Positions 1 through 8,940 are shown, numbered from the stretch's first letter. The stretch: DNA of 64,000 bases from Cupriavidus sp. EM10 (GCF_018729255.1 NZ_CP076060.1:3543342-3607341), one strand, 5' to 3'. Notes: generated by a model not told the origin, from the letters alone. Made by a program: numbers and translations.

Positions 1-1
1 G

Positions 2-1957
2 CGCCTGTGGAGCGAGGCCGAGGCCAAGAGCATCGTGGCGGCCTGCCGCGACAAGCCGGGCACGGTCAGGGAGGAATCGAAGCCGTCCACGCAGCAGTCC
101 CCTGCCCTGTTCGACCTGACCACGCTGCAGCGCGAGGCCAACTCGCGTTTTGGCTTTTCGGCCAAGAACACGCTGGGCCTGGCGCAGGCGCTGTATGAAA
201 AGCACAAGGTGCTGACGTACCCGCGTACCGACGCCCGCGCGCTGCCCGAGGACTACCTGGACACGGTCAAGCAGACCATGGACATGCTGGCCGACAGCTC
301 GCCGAACTACCTGCCGCACGCCAGGAAGATCCTGTCGCAAGGCTGGGTGAAGCCGAACAAGAAGATCTTCGACAACAGCAAGATCAGCGATCACTTCGCC
401 ATCATCCCGACGCTGCAGGCGCCGAAGAACCTGTCCGAGCCGGAGCAGAAGCTGTACGACCTGGTCGTGCGCCGCTTCCTGGCCGTGTTCTTCCCGGCGG
501 CCGAATTCCAGGTGACCACGCGGATCACCGAGGTAGCGGGCCATCACTTCAAGACCGAAGGCAAGGTGCTGGTCAATCCGGGCTGGCTGGTGATCTACGG
601 CCGCGAAGCCCAGGGCAAGGACGACAAGGACGCCAACCTGGTGCCGGTGCAGAAGGACGAAAAGGTGAAGACCGACAAGGTCGAGTCCGTCGGCCTGAGC
701 ACGCGCCCGCCCGCCCGCTACAACGAAGCCACGCTGCTGTCGGCCATGGAAGGCGCCGGCAAGCTGGTGGACGACGACGCGCTGCGCGAGGCAATGGCCG
801 GCAAGGGCCTGGGCACGCCGGCCACGCGGGCGGCCATCATCGAAGGCCTGCTGACCGAAAAGTACCTGGTGCGCGAAGGCCGCGAGCTGATTCCGACCGC
901 CAAGGCGTTCCAGCTGATGACGCTGCTGCGCGGCCTGGGCGTGCAGGAACTGACGCAGGCCGAGTTGACGGGCGAATGGGAACACAAACTGTCCCAGATC
1001 GAACGCGGTCGTCTCAAGCGTGATGAATTCATGCGCGAAATCGCGCAGATGACACAGCAGATCGTCAAGCGTGCCAAGGAGTACGACAGCGACACGATTC
1101 CGGGCGACTACGCCACGCTGGACACGCCGTGCCCGCAGTGCGGCGGGCAGGTCAAGGAAAACTACCGCCGCTTTGCCTGCACGGCGTGCGACTTCTCGAT
1201 CAGCAAGATCCCGGGCGGACGCCAGTTCGAGATCGACGAAGTGGAAGAGCTGCTGCTGAAGAAGGAAATTGGTCCGTTGCAGGGCTTCCGCAGCAAGATG
1301 GGTCGTCCGTTCGCGGCCATCCTGAAGCTCGCCAAGGACGACGAAGGCCACTGGAAGATGGAGTTCGACTTCGGTCAGAACGACGAGGAAGACGACGAGC
1401 CGGTGGACTTCAGTGGGCAGACGCCGGTGGGCCACTGCCCGAAATGCAATGGCTCGGTGTACGAGCACGGCATGAAGTACGTGTGCGAGAACGCGGTGGG
1501 AAGCGAGAAGACCTGCGATTTCACGACCGGCAAGATCATCCTGCAGCAGGAAATCTCGCGCGAGCAGATCGGCAAGCTGCTGACCAACGGCAAGACGGAC
1601 CTGTTGACCGGCTTCAAGTCATCGCGTACGGGCCGCAACTTCAAGGCATTCCTGGTCAAGCAGCCGGACGGCAAGATCGGCTTCGAGTTCGAGGCACGCG
1701 AGCCGAAGGCGGGCGCCAAGCCGGCAGCCAGGTCGGCGGCGGCGAAGTCGGCCGCCAAGGGCGAGGAAGCGGAAGCCGCGCCGGCCAGGACGGCCGCCAA
1801 GACCGCGACCAAGACCGCTGCGAAGACCGCCGCCAAGAAAGCGCCGGCCAAAAAGGCGGCCGCCAAGTCGGCTCCGGCCAAGAAAGTGGCGACCAAGACT
1901 GCCGCCAAGACCGCCGCAGCCAAGAAGCCGAAGCAGACCGCGGAAGCCGAAGAGTAA
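2..1957 (+). CDS. topB: DNA topoisomerase III, 3' part (cut by window start)
   Basis: Type IA topoisomerase that relaxes and decatenates DNA through a tyrosine-DNA link. The frame is open from base 2, so the N-terminal TOPRIM domain lies outside the window. The active-site tyrosine is visible in the motif LTYPRTDAR (Tyr codon 218-220). After the catalytic core come two C-terminal zinc-finger-like modules starting CPQCGG and CPKCNG, then a tail of about 65 residues made almost only of Ala, Lys and Thr. That tail resembles histone H1-like DNA-binding tails. The family (topoisomerase IA/III) is clear; topB rather than topA is inferred from the LTYPRTDAR context and domain order. A strong terminator follows directly. 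Confidence 0.9.
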   Translation, partial: RLWSEAEAKSIVAACRDKPGTVREESKPSTQQSPALFDLTTLQREANSRFGFSAKNTLGLAQALYEKHKVLTYPRTDARALPEDYLDTVKQTMDMLADSSPNYLPHARKILSQGWVKPNKKIFDNSKISDHFAIIPTLQAPKNLSEPEQKLYDLVVRRFLAVFFPAAEFQVTTRITEVAGHHFKTEGKVLVNPGWLVIYGREAQGKDDKDANLVPVQKDEKVKTDKVESVGLSTRPPARYNEATLLSAMEGAGKLVDDDALREAMAGKGLGTPATRAAIIEGLLTEKYLVREGRELIPTAKAFQLMTLLRGLGVQELTQAELTGEWEHKLSQIERGRLKRDEFMREIAQMTQQIVKRAKEYDSDTIPGDYATLDTPCPQCGGQVKENYRRFACTACDFSISKIPGGRQFEIDEVEELLLKKEIGPLQGFRSKMGRPFAAILKLAKDDEGHWKMEFDFGQNDEEDDEPVDFSGQTPVGHCPKCNGSVYEHGMKYVCENAVGSEKTCDFTTGKIILQQEISREQIGKLLTNGKTDLLTGFKSSRTGRNFKAFLVKQPDGKIGFEFEAREPKAGAKPAARSAAAKSAAKGEEAEAAPARTAAKTATKTAAKTAAKKAPAKKAAAKSAPAKKVATKTAAKTAAAKKPKQTAEAEE

Positions 1958-2004
1958 GTCGAAGAGTAAGCGAGCCGGGGCCGGCAAGAGGGCCCGGCGG
2001 GGAG

Positions 2005-2032
2005 ATGGCGAGGCAAATGCCTCGCCATTTTT
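2005..2032 (+). terminator. Rho-independent terminator of topB
   Basis: Perfect 11-bp inverted repeat (2005-2015 with 2018-2028) with a very short loop, followed by TTTT. It overlaps the stop codon of the convergent LysR gene. Confidence 0.85.
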
Positions 2033-2954
2033 ATTGGCTGGCCATCTTGACCAGGTTTTCGCCGGCGCGCTGCTTGCCTTCGTCGAGCAGGAAGTCGATA
2101 AAGGCGCGCACCTTGGTAGGCAGGAACTTGCGGCTGGGGTAGACCACGCTGACGTCGCGGCGCGGCAGCTGGTACTGCGGCAGGATGTGCATCAGGCGGC
2201 CGGCCTCGATATTGGGCCGGGCCAGGTACGACGACAGCATGGCGATGCCCATGTCGGCCAGCGCCGCCTGGTGCGCCAGCTCGGCATTGCTGCAGAGCAG
2301 GCCCGGGCGAATCGGCACGGTCACCTCGCCCTCGGGGCCGGACAGCGTCCATTCGTGCTCGGCCGTGGGCAGTCGCATGGCGATGGCGCGATGGTTGGAC
2401 AGGTCATGGGCGGTGCGCAGCGGCGGATGCGCGCGCAGATAGCCCGGCGAGGCGCACAGGATGATTTCGGCGGAAATCAGCGGCCGGGCCACCAGGTGCG
2501 AGCCCAGCCCCAGGTCGGACAGCATCACGCCGACGTCGCGCCCTTCCTCGACGATATCGATCATGCGGTCGGACAACTGCACGTCGAATACCACGTCCGG
2601 GTAGAGTTGGTGAAAGCGCTCCAGGGTCTTGGGCAGCAGGTGCAGGCCAAACATGACCGGCGCCACGAGCCGCAGCGTGCCGGACAGCGACTGGCTGCGG
2701 GCGGTGACGATCGACTCCGCCTCTTCCACGTCTTCAAGGATCTGCGCGCAGCGCTGCAGGTAGGTTTCGCCCGCGTCGGTCAGCGACAGGCTGCGCGTGG
2801 TGCGGTTCAGCAGCCGCGTGCCGAGATGGCTTTCCAGATCGGCCACATACCGCGTGACCACGGCGTTGGACATTTCCAGTTGCTGCGCCGCACGGGCGAA
2901 GCTGCCAAGTTCGACCACCTTGGCGAAAACGCGCATCGATTGCAGCCGATCCAT
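2031..2954 (-). CDS. LysR-family transcriptional regulator
   Basis: A 307-residue LysR-type activator/repressor. The N-terminal winged helix-turn-helix (about residues 1-60) reads MDRLQSMRVFAKVVELGSF, followed by the typical LLNRTTR/SLTDAG pattern; the rest is a periplasmic-binding-protein-like effector domain. The length is normal for the family. A purine-rich GGGAG lies about 10 bases before the ATG. The gene converges on topB and is divergent from the small repeat protein at 3145, which is the natural target candidate. Inverted ATTGT/ACAAT repeats lie in the shared upstream region. The effector cannot be deduced. Confidence 0.92.
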   Translation of the reverse strand: MDRLQSMRVFAKVVELGSFARAAQQLEMSNAVVTRYVADLESHLGTRLLNRTTRSLSLTDAGETYLQRCAQILEDVEEAESIVTARSQSLSGTLRLVAPVMFGLHLLPKTLERFHQLYPDVVFDVQLSDRMIDIVEEGRDVGVMLSDLGLGSHLVARPLISAEIILCASPGYLRAHPPLRTAHDLSNHRAIAMRLPTAEHEWTLSGPEGEVTVPIRPGLLCSNAELAHQAALADMGIAMLSSYLARPNIEAGRLMHILPQYQLPRRDVSVVYPSRKFLPTKVRAFIDFLLDEGKQRAGENLVKMASQ

Positions 2955-3004
2955 GACATAGTCTCCCGCTTCCGCCGTGAACTTTTACACGGTACGGGTA
3001 GTTT

Positions 3005-3033
3005 ATTGTTGAAACCACAATCAATCATTGTGG
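3005..3033. promoter_or_regulatory. ATTGT/ACAAT inverted repeats, candidate LysR operator
   Basis: ATTGT at 3005-3009, ACAAT at 3017-3021 and ATTGT at 3027-3031. The last two form a perfect 7-bp-arm dyad CCACAAT-5-ATTGTGG (3015-3033). It lies about 50-80 bases upstream of the LysR start codon and about 110 bases upstream of the divergent gene, the usual position of a LysR autoregulatory site. Binding by the adjacent regulator is inferred. Confidence 0.5.
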
Positions 3034-3144
3034 AGGCGGATATTTATTCATATCAGGGGAATGCCTAATATCCCACCTAATCGATGCCGCAACGCAGCAA
3101 TATCCCGAAACGCCGGCATCCTCCAATAAAGTGAAGGATCCGCC

Positions 3145-3357
3145 ATGAAGCGCCAAATCGCCCTGATCGCTGCAGCCGTTGTTGCCCTGTCCGCCGCGCC
3201 CGCCTTTGCCAAGGCCAGCAAGTTCGACCCGTACACCGACGGCGCCAAGGCCGGCAAGTTCGACACCTTCACGGATGGCGCCAAGATCGGCAAGTTCGAT
3301 TCGTTCACCGACGGCGCCAAGTCGTTCGACGTGTACTCGGACGGCGCCAAGATCTGA
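3145..3357 (+). CDS. Small secreted repeat protein (KFDxFTDGAK repeats)
   Basis: A 70-residue protein of unknown function. Residues 1-22 are a clean Sec signal peptide (Lys-Arg start, hydrophobic core, cleavage after AFA). The mature part of about 48 residues is almost entirely four tandem copies of a roughly 11-12 residue unit with consensus GKFDxFTDGAK, the last being SFDVYSDGAKI. Each copy has Asp, an aromatic, Ser/Thr, Asp-Gly and a Lys. Repeats of D-x-(F/Y)-(S/T)-D-G could bind cations, but this is only inference. It has GGA-type ribosome-binding bases and its own strong terminator, which supports a real short transcript. It is divergent from the LysR gene. Confidence 0.8.
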   Translation: MKRQIALIAAAVVALSAAPAFAKASKFDPYTDGAKAGKFDTFTDGAKIGKFDSFTDGAKSFDVYSDGAKI

Positions 3358-3380
3358 TCGGCAAGCCCCGCAGTCTGCGC

Positions 3381-3412
3381 AAAGCCCGTACCAGCCAGGT
3401 ACGGGCTTTTTT
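3381..3412 (+). terminator. Terminator of the repeat microprotein gene
   Basis: Perfect inverted repeat AAAGCCCGTACC-5-GGTACGGGCTTT followed by a T run. Confidence 0.9.
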
Positions 3413-3456
3413 CATGGGCGTCCGACAGGGGGTATCCGCCCCGCCTTTCGATAATC

Positions 3457-3485
3457 CAAAAGAAAACGGGCCAGAAGGCCCGTTT
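3457..3485 (-). terminator. Terminator of the glycine-zipper gene
   Basis: Stem AAACGGGCC / GGCCCGTTT (3464-3472 with 3477-3485), loop AGAA; on the minus strand it is followed by a T-rich tract. It lies just downstream of the stop codon at 3503. Confidence 0.8.
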
Positions 3486-3502
3486 CCTTTTGCCGCCGCG
3501 AC

Positions 3503-3937
3503 TTAGTCGTGGTGGTGATGACGATGCTTGCTGCGCTTGTAGTAGCGGCGATCGTCATCGTACGAGTTGCTGCGCGACACGTTGCCGCCCAGCGCGGCGC
3601 CTGCCGCACCACCCAGGCCGGCGCCTACCAGGCCGCCCGTACGGCCGCCCATGGCGTTGCCGGCTGCAGTACCAGCGCCGCCGCCCAGCGCGCCGCCGAT
3701 AATGGCGCCCGTGCGTTCGCGGCGATTCGAGGTGAGCGCACCGCCGGCACCGCCGCCGACTGCACCGCCGATGATCGAGCCGGTGCTGCCGCCCAGTGCA
3801 CCACCCACAGCGGCACCTGCCACGCCACCCAGGCCACCGCCGAGTGCGTTGTTCAGATCACCTCCTGCAAACGCCGGCAGCGTAGACGCCGAGAGGGCAA
3901 GAGCCAGAGTCAGATTGCGGAGAGGATGGCGAGACAT
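3503..3937 (-). CDS. Secreted glycine-zipper protein with His-rich tail
   Basis: A 144-residue protein. The start MSRHPLRN at 3937 gives a typical signal peptide ending at AFAGG; an upstream in-frame start at 4084 would destroy it and is rejected. The mature part is dominated by glycine-zipper patterns (GGxxGxxxGGxxGG) interrupted once by SNRRERTG, which predicts membrane-inserting helices. The C-terminus is charged and ends in SKHRHHHHD, a natural histidine cluster that could bind metal. Glycine-zipper envelope proteins are common in Burkholderiales; the function here is unknown. Confidence 0.75.
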   Translation of the reverse strand: MSRHPLRNLTLALALSASTLPAFAGGDLNNALGGGLGGVAGAAVGGALGGSTGSIIGGAVGGGAGGALTSNRRERTGAIIGGALGGGAGTAAGNAMGGRTGGLVGAGLGGAAGAALGGNVSRSNSYDDDRRYYKRSKHRHHHHD

Positions 3938-4119
3938 CGTATTTTCCTTATGTGGTGTGTATCTGGAAGCGGAGTGTAGAGAAGCATCCCTGCCCTTGCT
4001 GTAACCAGTTGTGAGGTGCTGTAACCCGCTGCAGAAACAGTATCGAACCGTTAAAAAGCGATGTTCCGGCGCAACAGCGCGCAATCATACGTCACAAGAA
4101 TGGCCAGCGGCCGGCCATG

Positions 4120-4145
4120 AAAAAAGCGGCCCCAGGGGCCGCTTT
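4120..4145 (-). terminator. Terminator of cstA-ybdD
   Basis: GC-rich dyad AAAGCGGCCCC/GGGGCCGCTTT around 4134; on the minus strand it runs into six T residues (A run at 4120-4125). Confidence 0.85.
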
Positions 4146-4171
4146 CCACTTTCAACCGGGCAACGCCGCCG

Positions 4172-4366
4172 TCAGCAGCACTTGCCCTGCCCGCCTCCGT
4201 ACCGGGCCTCCTGGCGTTCGCGGAAGAATTCCTCGTACGTCATGGGCGCGCGGTCCGGATGGGTGTTTTCCATGTGGGCCACGTAGGTCTGGTAGTCGGG
4301 CAGGCCCACCATCAGCCGCAGCGACTGGCCCAGGTAACGTCCCATGTTTCCGATCTGATCCAGCAT
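4172..4366 (-). CDS. YbdD/YjiX family protein (CstA partner)
   Basis: A 64-residue protein of the YbdD/YjiX (DUF466) family, recognised by GRYLGQSLRLMVGLPDY, the central HMxxxHP segment, and PMTYEEFFRERQEARYG near the C-terminus. Members are encoded directly after CstA/BtsT transporters in many proteobacteria, and the same arrangement is seen here: it follows cstA with a 16-base gap and precedes a strong terminator. The C-terminus ends in GKCC. In enterobacteria the YbdD homologue is needed for CstA-type pyruvate transport; the same role is inferred here. Confidence 0.88.
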   Translation of the reverse strand: MLDQIGNMGRYLGQSLRLMVGLPDYQTYVAHMENTHPDRAPMTYEEFFRERQEARYGGGQGKCC

Positions 4367-4382
4367 GTGTGGCTCCTTGAGG

Positions 4383-6458
4383 TCAGTGCGACGCTGCCGA
4401 GGCCTGCGCCGGCAGCGGTTCGAACGGCGTTTCGCTGTCGGTGCGCTTGCCCTGGTTGCGGGCCGACATCGCGGTCTTGAAACCGTAGAACACGATCGAC
4501 AGCACCACGAACATGAACAGCGCGCACAGGCCGGCATCCAGGTAGTCGTTGAAGACGATGCGATGCATCTGCTCCATCGTCTTGGCCGGGGCCAGCACCT
4601 TGCCTTCGGCAATCGCGGCGCTGAACTTCGACGCGTGCGTCAGGAAGCTCACCTTGGGGTCGGCGTCGAACAGTTTCTGCCAGCCGGCGGTCAGCGTGCA
4701 GATCAGCAGCCAGCAGGTCGGCAGCAGCGTCACCCACGCGTATTGGCCGCGCTTCATCTTGACCAGCACGCAGGTGCCCAGCACCAGGGCCACGGCGGCC
4801 AGCATCTGGTTCGAGATGCCGAACAGCGGCCACAGCGTGTTGATGCCGCCCAGCGGATCGACCACGCCCTGGTACAGGAAGTAGCCCCAGGCCGCCACGG
4901 TCAGCGCGGTGGCGATCAGGTTGGCCGGCAGCGATTCGGTGCGCTTCAGCGACGGCACGAAGCTGCCCAGCAGATCCTGCAGCATGAAGCGGCCGGCACG
5001 CGTGCCAGCGTCGACGGCGGTCAGGATGAACAGGGCCTCGAACAGGATCGCGAAGTGATACCAGAACGCCATCATGGCCTGGCCACCCACCACCTGATGC
5101 AGGATGTGCGCGATACCCACGGCCAGCGTCGGCGCGCCACCGGCACGCGAGATGATCGTATTTTCGCCAACATCCTTGGCGGTCTGGATCAGCACGTCCG
5201 GTGTGATCACGAAGCCCCATGTCGACACCGCCTGCGCCACCGCTTCCGGCGTGGTGCCGATCACGGCGGCCGGGCTGTTCATCGCGAAGTACACGCCCGG
5301 TTCGATCACCGATGCGGCCACCAGGGCCATGATGGCGACGAACGACTCGGCCAGCATCGCGCCGTAGCCGATGAAGCGCGCATGCGATTCATTTTCCAGC
5401 AGCTTGGGCGTGGTGCCCGACGAGATCAGCGCGTGGAAGCCCGACACCGCGCCGCAGGCGATGGTGATGAACAGGAACGGGAACAGGTTGCCCGACCACA
5501 CCGGGCCGCCGCCCTGCGCGAACTGCGTGAAGGCCGGCATCTTCAGTTCCGGCGCCACGATCACGATGCCGATTGCCAGCGCGATGATGGTGCCGATCTT
5601 CAGGAACGTCGACAGGTAATCGCGCGGCGCCAGCAGCAGCCACACGGGCAGCACGGCGGCGATAAAGCCGTAGATGATCAGCATCCAGGTCAGCGCCTTG
5701 CCGTCGTACGTGAACAGCGGCGCCAGCACGGCGCTTTCATGCACGTACTGGCCGCCGATGATGGCCAGCATCAGCAGCACGAAGCCGATCACCGACACCT
5801 CGCCGATACGGCCGGGACGGATGTATCGCGTGTAGATGCCCATGAAGATGGCAATGGGGATGGTCACCGCCACGGTGAACGTGCCCCACGGGGAGCCGGC
5901 CAGCGCCTTGACCACGATCAGCGCCAGCACCGCCAGGATGATGATCATGATCATGAAGCAGCCGAACAGCGCGATCAGGCCGGGCACGGTGCCCATTTCG
6001 GACTTCACCAGGTCGCCCAGCGAACGGCCGTCGCGGCGCGTGGAGATGAACAGGATCATGAAGTCCTGCACCGCGCCGGCAAACACCACGCCGGCCAGGA
6101 TCCACAGCATGCCGGGCATGTAGCCCATCTGCGCGGCCAGCACGGGTCCCACCAGCGGCCCGGCACCGGCAATGGCGGCGAAGTGGTGGCCGAACAGCAC
6201 GGCCTTGTTGGTCGGCACGTAGTCCAGGCCGTCGTTGTGGCGCCACGCGGGCGTCATGCGCTTGGGGTCGAGCTGCATCACCTTGTCGGCGATGAAGCGG
6301 CTGTAGTAGCGGTAGGCAATCAGGTAGATGCAGAGCGCGGCAACCACGATCCACAATGCGCTGACGGCTTCACCGCGCGACAGCGCGACAGTGGCGAAAG
6401 CAAACGCGCCGAGCACGGCGACGGCCAGCCACAACAGGTGTTGTCCGATGCGATTCAT
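4383..6458 (-). CDS. cstA: Carbon starvation protein A (pyruvate/peptide transporter)
   Basis: A 691-residue integral membrane protein with many hydrophobic helices, of the CstA/BtsT family, which in E. coli imports pyruvate and is linked to peptide use during carbon starvation. Visible family signatures include the N-terminal YRYYSRFIADKVM, the VLFGHHFAAIAGAGPLVGP segment and the SGTTPKLL region. The start at 6458 (MNRIGQH) has GGAG just upstream; a longer frame to 6668 encodes unconvincing Pro/Arg-rich sequence. It forms an operon with ybdD and is divergent from a Cache-domain sensor kinase and NarL-type regulator, which probably control it. Confidence 0.95.
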   Translation of the reverse strand: MNRIGQHLLWLAVAVLGAFAFATVALSRGEAVSALWIVVAALCIYLIAYRYYSRFIADKVMQLDPKRMTPAWRHNDGLDYVPTNKAVLFGHHFAAIAGAGPLVGPVLAAQMGYMPGMLWILAGVVFAGAVQDFMILFISTRRDGRSLGDLVKSEMGTVPGLIALFGCFMIMIIILAVLALIVVKALAGSPWGTFTVAVTIPIAIFMGIYTRYIRPGRIGEVSVIGFVLLMLAIIGGQYVHESAVLAPLFTYDGKALTWMLIIYGFIAAVLPVWLLLAPRDYLSTFLKIGTIIALAIGIVIVAPELKMPAFTQFAQGGGPVWSGNLFPFLFITIACGAVSGFHALISSGTTPKLLENESHARFIGYGAMLAESFVAIMALVAASVIEPGVYFAMNSPAAVIGTTPEAVAQAVSTWGFVITPDVLIQTAKDVGENTIISRAGGAPTLAVGIAHILHQVVGGQAMMAFWYHFAILFEALFILTAVDAGTRAGRFMLQDLLGSFVPSLKRTESLPANLIATALTVAAWGYFLYQGVVDPLGGINTLWPLFGISNQMLAAVALVLGTCVLVKMKRGQYAWVTLLPTCWLLICTLTAGWQKLFDADPKVSFLTHASKFSAAIAEGKVLAPAKTMEQMHRIVFNDYLDAGLCALFMFVVLSIVFYGFKTAMSARNQGKRTDSETPFEPLPAQASAASH

Positions 6459-6839
6459 TTGAAGGGTCTCCTCAGACCGGCTGAAAGAACCTGCGGCGAC
6501 AGGGAGCCCGGGCAGCGGGGGCGGTGCCGGAATGGCGCCGCCGACGATCGCGTGGAAAGGGTGTCTCCTGGATGTCTGCGGCGTCCGGTCTGTTCTCGTC
6601 TGGAACCGGATCTTGTCGTGCAGGCAGGCAGTGCTTCCGGGGGCGGGATCGCCGGGGCCGGCAAGCACCTACTGCGTCGGATTTTGCGCGCAGGTGGGGC
6701 CCGTTCGCAATCCGGCGTGTAGTATTGACACCCGCCCAAGGCGGCACAAGCGCGAAACTACGCAAACCCCCTGCGTAGTACTACGTAGACTCACGAAGTC
6801 ACGCGGCCTTGCCGGCATCGGTGTTTACCCCCGGTTCAG
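6459..6839. promoter_or_regulatory. 381-bp divergent control region, cstA / sensor kinase
   Basis: Holds no convincing gene. It contains the 18-bp palindrome described separately, an extra ACTACGCA half-site at 6757-6764 and a TTGACA at 6725-6730 without a clear partner -10. Confidence 0.6.
6771..6788. promoter_or_regulatory. CGTAGTACTACG palindrome, candidate response-regulator site
   Basis: Perfect 12-bp dyad CGTAGTACTACG (6774-6785) extended to 18 bp with one mismatched pair. A further ACTACGCA half-site sits 14 bases to the left. The position between cstA and the two-component genes suggests binding by the NarL/FixJ-type regulator encoded at 8219; this is inference from context. Confidence 0.55.
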
Positions 6840-8222
6840 ATGAAACTCCGCCAAAAGATACTTTTGCTCGCCGTGGCGCCCCTGGCCGTCGCGATGCTGG
6901 GCATTGCGCTGGCCGTGCGCTACCAGGCCACGGCGCTGGCGCGCCACGAGCGCGCGCTGGTCGAAGCCGCCTACCTGCAAAGCAAGGAAACCGAGCTGCG
7001 GCACTACGTCGACCTGGCCCAGAGCGCCATCGCGCCGATGGTGCAGTCCGGCAGCACCGACGCCGCCACGCGGCAGGCCGCCATGGAGGCACTGGCCAGG
7101 CTCGACTACGGCCCGGACGGCTACTTCTTCCTGTATGACCTGCAAGGCCGCAACCTGATGCATCCGCGCCAGCCGGAACTGGTGGGCCAGGACCTGTGGC
7201 TGATGCGTGATCCGCAAGGCGCGCTGACGATCCAGAAACTGGTGGCGGCGGCCAAGGCCGGCGGCGGTTCGGTGCGCTACATGTGGCAGAAGCCGTCGTC
7301 GAAGCAGACCGTGCCCAAGCTTGGCTACGTGGTTGCCGTGCCGGGCTGGAACTGGATGCTGGGCACCGGCATCTACCTGGACGATGTCGAGCGGACGCTG
7401 CGCCAGCTGGACGCGCGCGCCGAGACCGATATCCGCGAGACCATGGCCTGGATCGGCGTGATCGCCGCCATCAGCATCCTGCTGGTGGCCGCCAGCGGGC
7501 TCGCGCTCAATATCAGCGAACACCGCGAGGCCGACGCCAAGCTGCGCCAGCTGGCGCAACGCGTGGTGCAGTCGCAGGAAGAAGAACGCGCCCGGCTGTC
7601 GCGCGAATTGCATGACGGCATCGGGCAGTTGCTGGTGTCGGTCAAGCTGGTGCTGGAAGCGGCTACGAACCGCATCCGCCTGGCGCCGTCCGAAGGGGCG
7701 TCGGTGGCGCCCATCCTGGGCATGGCGCTGAACCGGCTGGACTCTGCTTTCAATGAAGTACGACGCGTGGCGCGCAACCTGCGGCCCGCCCTGCTCGACG
7801 ACCTGGGCCTGTACGCGGCCCTGCAGCACCTGGCGCGAGAGATGCAGGCCGGCAGCACGCTGCAGGTGGAAGTCACCCAGACCGGGCAGCCCCGGGAACT
7901 GGTGGACGAACAGGCGACGGCGCTGTTCCGCATCGCGCAGGAAGCGCTGACCAATGTCGAACGCCACGCGCATGCCTCGCGCGTGGACGTGGAACTCGAA
8001 TTTTCTCCAAGTGCGACCCGCCTGACCGTACGCGACAACGGCACCGGCTTCGACGTGGCGCGCATGCAGCACGACCCGCAGCGCGGCATCGGCCTGCGCA
8101 ACCTGCGCGAGCGCATGGCCGCGCTGGGCGGCCAGTTCGACATCGTGTCGATGCCGTCGGGTACGCGGCTGGTGGCGGTGCTGCCGGCGATCACTCCTCC
8201 TTCCGATATTCCGCTGTCATGA
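6840..8222 (+). CDS. Cache-domain sensor histidine kinase (NarX/DegS type)
   Basis: A 460-residue membrane kinase. A short N-terminal membrane helix (about residues 7-27) leads to an extracytoplasmic single-Cache domain of the sCache_2 type, with YFFLYDLQGRNLMHP around residues 95-109. A second helix (about 203-225) precedes a HisKA_3 dimerisation domain with phospho-acceptor His258 in RLSRELHDGIGQ, then an HATPase domain with DNGTGFD and GIGLRNLRERM. sCache_2 domains commonly sense small carboxylates such as pyruvate or acetate. The gene overlaps the next one by ATGA and is divergent from cstA, so it probably senses the transporter's substrate. Confidence 0.92.
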   Translation: MKLRQKILLLAVAPLAVAMLGIALAVRYQATALARHERALVEAAYLQSKETELRHYVDLAQSAIAPMVQSGSTDAATRQAAMEALARLDYGPDGYFFLYDLQGRNLMHPRQPELVGQDLWLMRDPQGALTIQKLVAAAKAGGGSVRYMWQKPSSKQTVPKLGYVVAVPGWNWMLGTGIYLDDVERTLRQLDARAETDIRETMAWIGVIAAISILLVAASGLALNISEHREADAKLRQLAQRVVQSQEEERARLSRELHDGIGQLLVSVKLVLEAATNRIRLAPSEGASVAPILGMALNRLDSAFNEVRRVARNLRPALLDDLGLYAALQHLAREMQAGSTLQVEVTQTGQPRELVDEQATALFRIAQEALTNVERHAHASRVDVELEFSPSATRLTVRDNGTGFDVARMQHDPQRGIGLRNLRERMAALGGQFDIVSMPSGTRLVAVLPAITPPSDIPLS

Positions 8223-8917
8223 CCAATATGACCGTTGCGCCCGACGACGACCCCGTCATTCCGCCTTCCCACGCGCCGGCCCGGGTGCTGCTGATCGACG
8301 ACCACGCGCTGGTGCGCGACGGCATGCGCATGCACCTGACGCTGCAGCCCGGGCTGGAAGTGGTGGGCGAAGCCGACGACGGCGAGGCCGCGCTGGCGTG
8401 GCTGGCCGGCGCCGGCCCGGCCAACGTGCCAGAACTGGTGATTACCGACATCGGCATGCGCGGCATGGGCGGCATCGCGCTGGCCGGGGCGCTGCACGAC
8501 GCCTATCCCGAGGTGGCCGTGCTGATCGTGTCGATGCACGACAACCTTGAATACGTGCGCCAGGCCATCCGGGCCGGCGCGCGCGGCTACGTGCTCAAGG
8601 ACGCGCCGGCCGACGAACTGATGGCCGCCATCCAGGCCGTGCTGGCCGGCCGCGTGTTCTACAGCACGCGCATTGCCCGCGGCATGGCCGAGCACGCCAT
8701 CAGCCCGCTCGACGCCCTGACACCGCGCGAACGCGACATCCTCCATGGCATCGGCCGGGGGCAGTCCAACAAGGACATCGCATCGCGCCTGGGCGTATCG
8801 GTACGCACCGTGGAAACCCACCGCCTGAACCTGAAACGCAAGCTGGGCATCGAGGGCCGGGCCGAACTGGTCAAGTACGCGGTGCAGCAACTGGGGATCG
8901 ATAGCGATCCGGGATAG
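8219..8917 (+). CDS. NarL/FixJ (LuxR-type) response regulator
   Basis: A 232-residue regulator partner of the preceding kinase. The receiver domain has the acidic pair Asp27/Asp28, phospho-acceptor Asp77 in VITDIGMRGMGG, and a conserved Lys in GYVLKDAPADEL. The C-terminal LuxR-type helix-turn-helix starts LTPRERDILHGIGRGQSNKDI and contains VSVRTVETHR. It is co-translated with the kinase through an ATGA overlap and ends at a bidirectional terminator shared with pckG. cstA-ybdD is the likely target through the palindrome at 6771. Confidence 0.93.
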   Translation: MTNMTVAPDDDPVIPPSHAPARVLLIDDHALVRDGMRMHLTLQPGLEVVGEADDGEAALAWLAGAGPANVPELVITDIGMRGMGGIALAGALHDAYPEVAVLIVSMHDNLEYVRQAIRAGARGYVLKDAPADELMAAIQAVLAGRVFYSTRIARGMAEHAISPLDALTPRERDILHGIGRGQSNKDIASRLGVSVRTVETHRLNLKRKLGIEGRAELVKYAVQQLGIDSDPG

Positions 8918-8940
8918 TTTGGTGGACCTCCGGCCAACAA

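Noticed and set aside
4365..6722. 785-codon open frame antisense to cstA
   Set aside because: His/Gln/Arg-rich shadow with no recognisable protein; cstA is certain.
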